DNA of 8,932 nucleotides. Source: an uncultured Collinsella sp. (GTDB lineage: Bacteria; Actinomycetota; Coriobacteriia; Coriobacteriales; Coriobacteriaceae). A model generated the notes under the pieces. The model was given only the letters and a program-made list of their open reading frames with translations, had not been told where the DNA came from and did not search any database. The stretch is taken from contig USJB01000040.1 of assembly GCA_900554905.1 (NCBI GenBank), positions 1-8,932 of the forward strand, in the 5' to 3' direction. Both the position numbers and the translations under genes were made by a program. Positions 6,895-8,932 of this stretch are shown piece after piece. Each line of letters opens with the position of its first letter. The first letter of the stretch is position 1.

Positions 6895-7395
6895 CTATCT
6901 GCCATCTACGCGCTTGGCCATCCAGGCATGAGGCTGGCCCTCGTCTTCGTAGTCCACCGGGGCAATCTGCGTGTAGCCCGCCTTGGCATAGAGCGGCAGC
7001 ACGTATTCCTGAGCATGCAGCTTAATGAGCTTGGCGCCGGCATCACGCGCGCACGTATCACTGGCCTCGACAATCTTGCTCGCCAAACCGCGACGGCGCA
7101 TGCTCGGCAGCACGGCCACGCGCCCCATAATGTAGGTCTCCCCCGCCGCGACACCTTCGTCCAAGTCGCACGCCGGCGAAACCGGAGCCTCTGCATCTGC
7201 CGCGCGCTCCAGTTCCTCGGGAAACACGCGCGAACAGCCGGTGAGTTGACCATCCACGTACAGCGTCACATGAATGCAGTCAGAAGCCTCATCGATCTGG
7301 TCGAACTCGATTTCGTAACCCTGTTCGTCCACAAAGACGGCGCGGCGCACCAGCGCTGCATCCTCAAAGCATCCCGCCTTGATTTGAATATCCAT
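6895..7395 (-). CDS. GNAT-family N-acetyltransferase (ElaA/YjcF-like)
   Basis: This 166-residue protein is a single GNAT domain that would transfer an acetyl group from acetyl-CoA to an amine; the substrate is unknown. The N-terminal VRRAVFVDEQGY (16-27) is typical of the ElaA/YjcF group. The acetyl-CoA loop follows strand beta-4: GRVAVLPSMRRRGLA at 91-105, with the RxxGxA pattern at 100-105. LHAQ (126-129), LPLYAKAGY (133-141) and GQPHAWM (153-159) complete the fold. I chose ATG 7395 because GGAGGG (7402-7407 on the minus strand) sits 6-7 bases ahead of it; a TTG at 7413 lies upstream of that ribosome site. It follows the phosphatase gene by 39 bases on the same strand and may be the last gene of the polysaccharide operon. 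A role in modifying sugars or envelope components is only a guess from position. Confidence 0.88.
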   Translation of the reverse strand: MDIQIKAGCFEDAALVRRAVFVDEQGYEIEFDQIDEASDCIHVTLYVDGQLTGCSRVFPEELERAADAEAPVSPACDLDEGVAAGETYIMGRVAVLPSMRRRGLASKIVEASDTCARDAGAKLIKLHAQEYVLPLYAKAGYTQIAPVDYEDEGQPHAWMAKRVDGR

Positions 7396-7434
7396 GGTCG
7401 CCCCTCCGTTCAAAGCAAACGTTAGGGACAGATT

Positions 7435-8085
7435 TTAGCGAAAATGAGCTCCGCGCACGCTAAACTTCGCGCGAGCCTTCGCCAGGCAATCGTAATGACC
7501 CACGTTATGGGCATCGCTCGCGATGAAGCTGTACAGGTTCTGATCGAACAGGCGCTGTGCCGGCTTTTTCTCGCGACCAAAGCGACCGCCGGCAATAAAG
7601 TCTGCCGAAGCCTGCAGCTTGCAGCCCATATCGACCAGGCGCTCCGCCACGCTTACATCCTTTTGAACCGCACGATAGCGCTCAGGATGAGCGATGATCA
7701 CCTGGTAGCCACGGCACTGCAAATCGTAAATCGTGTTCTCGTACTCTCTAAACGCATACGCATCGGCATGCGTCGAAAGCTCGAGCAGAAACTCGTTGGT
7801 CCCATCGAAATGCAAGTGCTCCGCGGCATCGATACCAAGCTCAACGAGCTTTCGATGGTTGACCTCGAAGCCCATCTGGAGCGGAAAACCGTCAGCGTTA
7901 TCGCGCAGCAGCTCAAAGGCATCCCACATCTTGTCGTAATCAAAATAGGGATCACGGCAGTGAGGAGTGCAAACAATTCTGGTTACACCAGCCCGCTTGG
8001 CAGCCTCGAGCATCGCCAAGCTCTCATCGAGATCGGCGGCGCCGTCGTCTACACCCGGCAAGATATGGCAATGAATGTCACGCAT
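7435..8085 (-). CDS. cpsB: CpsB/YwqE-type PHP-domain protein-tyrosine phosphatase
   Basis: This is a metal-dependent phosphatase of the PHP superfamily. Members such as pneumococcal CpsB and Bacillus YwqE remove phosphate from the tyrosine cluster of the partner CpsD kinase and so control capsule or exopolysaccharide assembly. The 216-residue sequence keeps the metal ligands in order: HCH at 5-7, DD at 13-14, CTPH at 39-42, GFEV with E74, AHPERY with H133, and SDAHN with D191 and H193. At 216 residues it is shorter than the usual 240-255, with the shortfall after the last motif. ATG 8085 has AAGG about 7 bases upstream. Its start lies 17 bases after the kinase stop, so the two are in one operon. 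Phosphatase identity is strong; the CpsD just upstream is its likely substrate. Confidence 0.94.
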   Translation of the reverse strand: MRDIHCHILPGVDDGAADLDESLAMLEAAKRAGVTRIVCTPHCRDPYFDYDKMWDAFELLRDNADGFPLQMGFEVNHRKLVELGIDAAEHLHFDGTNEFLLELSTHADAYAFREYENTIYDLQCRGYQVIIAHPERYRAVQKDVSVAERLVDMGCKLQASADFIAGGRFGREKKPAQRLFDQNLYSFIASDAHNVGHYDCLAKARAKFSVRGAHFR

Positions 8086-8102
8086 AGGTCAGCCTTAATC
8101 AA

Positions 8103-8840
8103 CTAAACGTTTGCTCGGTTGGTGAAGATGCCCTTTTTGGAAGTCCCCTGATCGTCGGAGCCCTTCTTCACCTTCTTACCGTCCTTGGTGTAGTAGGAGT
8201 AGTAGTACTCGCTGGTCTCGGTCTCGCAGTAGTTCATAACGGTACCGATGAGCTTGACCTTCTCGGACTTTTTAAGCTGACCGATGGCGTTGAGCGCCTC
8301 CTCGCGCTTGGTGAAATCCTCACGCACCACGAACAGCGTGCCGTCGGTCAGGCTGGCAATCTCGGCAGCATCGATGAAGGTGCCGACCGGGGGAGCATCA
8401 AAGATGACGTACTGGAACTTGGCGGACAGCGCCTTTACCAGCTTGGCAAAGCGGTGAGAGACGATGATGTCGGCAGGATTGGGAATATGCGGCTCGGCAT
8501 CGAGGAAGTAGAAGTTCTTCTGACCCGTCTCGACAATTGCCTGGTCAATGGAGATCTGCTCGGAAAGGACCGCATAGAGTCCGCCGCGCGAACGAACGCC
8601 GAGCATATCGGAAAGGGACCTGCGGCGCATATCGGCCTCGACCAGAAGCACGGACTTGCCGCTCGTGGCGATTGCCTGAGCAAGGTTAATGGAAACCGTA
8701 GACTTGCCCTCGTTGGGAATCGAGGAGGTAACGGTGATGGTGCGGATGGGGTCGTCCACGCTCGCAAAGCGGATGTTGGCCAGAAGGGTCTTGGCGGCAT
8801 TCTGTACAACGAGCTTGTCGGTGTTCTTTGCCTTAGCCAT
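8103..8840 (-). CDS. cpsD: CpsD/CapB-family tyrosine autokinase (BY-kinase)
   Basis: This is the cytoplasmic ATP-binding half of a bacterial tyrosine kinase, which works with a membrane Wzz/CpsC partner that activates it; cycles of phosphorylation tune polysaccharide export and chain length. In 245 residues it has Walker A (SSIPNEGKST, 39-48), Walker A' (LLVEADMRRRS, 65-75), where Glu replaces the first Asp of the usual DAD, and Walker B (YVIFDAPPV, 144-152, D148). A tyrosine cluster sits near the C-terminus (Y212-Y214, Y216, Y217) as the autophosphorylation site, followed by a Lys-rich tail. The start ATG 8840 is served by AAAGGTGG inside the end of the Wzz gene, whose stop is 2 bases away. 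The separate kinase and membrane partner match Gram-positive organisation rather than the fused proteobacterial form. Confidence 0.95.
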   Translation of the reverse strand: MAKAKNTDKLVVQNAAKTLLANIRFASVDDPIRTITVTSSIPNEGKSTVSINLAQAIATSGKSVLLVEADMRRRSLSDMLGVRSRGGLYAVLSEQISIDQAIVETGQKNFYFLDAEPHIPNPADIIVSHRFAKLVKALSAKFQYVIFDAPPVGTFIDAAEIASLTDGTLFVVREDFTKREEALNAIGQLKKSEKVKLIGTVMNYCETETSEYYYSYYTKDGKKVKKGSDDQGTSKKGIFTNRANV

Positions 8841-8842
8841 GC

Positions 8843-8932
8843 CTATTTACCACCTTTCATAGCCGGAATTCGGCCAACAACGGGAATGCCCAGGAGCTCT
8901 TCTGCCTCTTCGGCACCGCGGATGCGGGTATT
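8843..8932 (-). CDS. C-terminal end of a Wzz/CpsC-type chain-length determinant (5' part beyond window)
   Basis: Only the last 29 codons and a TAG stop (8843-8845) are in the window. They read NTRIRGAEEAEELLGIPVV and continue GRIPAMKGGK. The pattern of a Glu-rich helix followed by LLGIPVVGRIP is the cytoplasmic end typical of Wzz/CpsC/YveK proteins, which place a kinase-activating tail after the second membrane helix. Its stop is 2 bases before the start of the CpsD kinase, and its last codons carry that gene's ribosome site. Assignment rests on this short tail plus context. Confidence 0.75.
   Translation of the reverse strand, partial: NTRIRGAEEAEELLGIPVVGRIPAMKGGK

Noticed and set aside
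6872..6896. Short perfect palindromes CTGCCGGCAG and AGGAACGTTCCT at the end of the acetyltransferase gene
   Set aside because: They have no loop and no following T run, so they are poor terminators. They might be protein-binding sites, but short palindromes like these arise by chance.
7396..7413. TTG start at 7413 for the acetyltransferase
   Set aside because: The ribosome site at 7402-7407 lies downstream of this TTG and is well placed for the ATG at 7395.
7444..8106. 220-codon open frame on the plus strand
   Set aside because: It is antisense to the phosphatase gene, which carries every PHP metal-binding motif.

Overview
The window looks like chromosomal DNA from a GC-rich actinobacterium of the class Coriobacteriia, most likely a Collinsella-like gut species. 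This rests on base composition, strong Shine-Dalgarno sites and the gene content, and has not been tested by a search. Every gene I can support lies on the minus strand, so transcription runs from high to low coordinates. There is no rRNA, tRNA, CRISPR array, transposase or prophage gene.

Layout in the direction of transcription. (1) Positions 8932-6895 hold the end of an exopolysaccharide/capsule regulatory operon. It contains the last 29 residues of a Wzz/CpsC-type chain-length protein, a CpsD-type tyrosine autokinase, a CpsB/YwqE-type PHP phosphatase and a GNAT acetyltransferase. The first two genes are 2 bases apart, the next pair 17 bases and the last pair 39 bases. The kinase carries a C-terminal tyrosine cluster and the phosphatase is its expected partner, so together they form the usual switch controlling polymer export and length. 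(2) Positions 6894-6693 are a 202-base gap with an AT-rich possible promoter and, 31 bases before htpG, a terminator-shaped hairpin that sits in the htpG leader. (3) htpG (Hsp90) occupies 6692-4668. (4) Positions 4667-4365 are a 303-base gap with no gene. It holds two large unrelated inverted repeats side by side (25 bp arms with two mismatches, and 37 bp perfect arms), then a palindromic possible operator overlapping a weak promoter. (5) From about 4331 to the left edge lie two tandem paralogous YhgE/Pip-family membrane proteins. The first is complete and unusually long. The second is cut by the window edge and starts on the base after the first one's stop codon, using an 11-base Shine-Dalgarno site embedded in the last codons of the first.

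I do not see a clear new defence or mobile system. The points most worth checking are the dual-palindrome intergenic region, the hairpin in the htpG leader, and the coupled pair of YhgE/Pip proteins, which may form a heteromeric envelope complex under a repressor-type operator.
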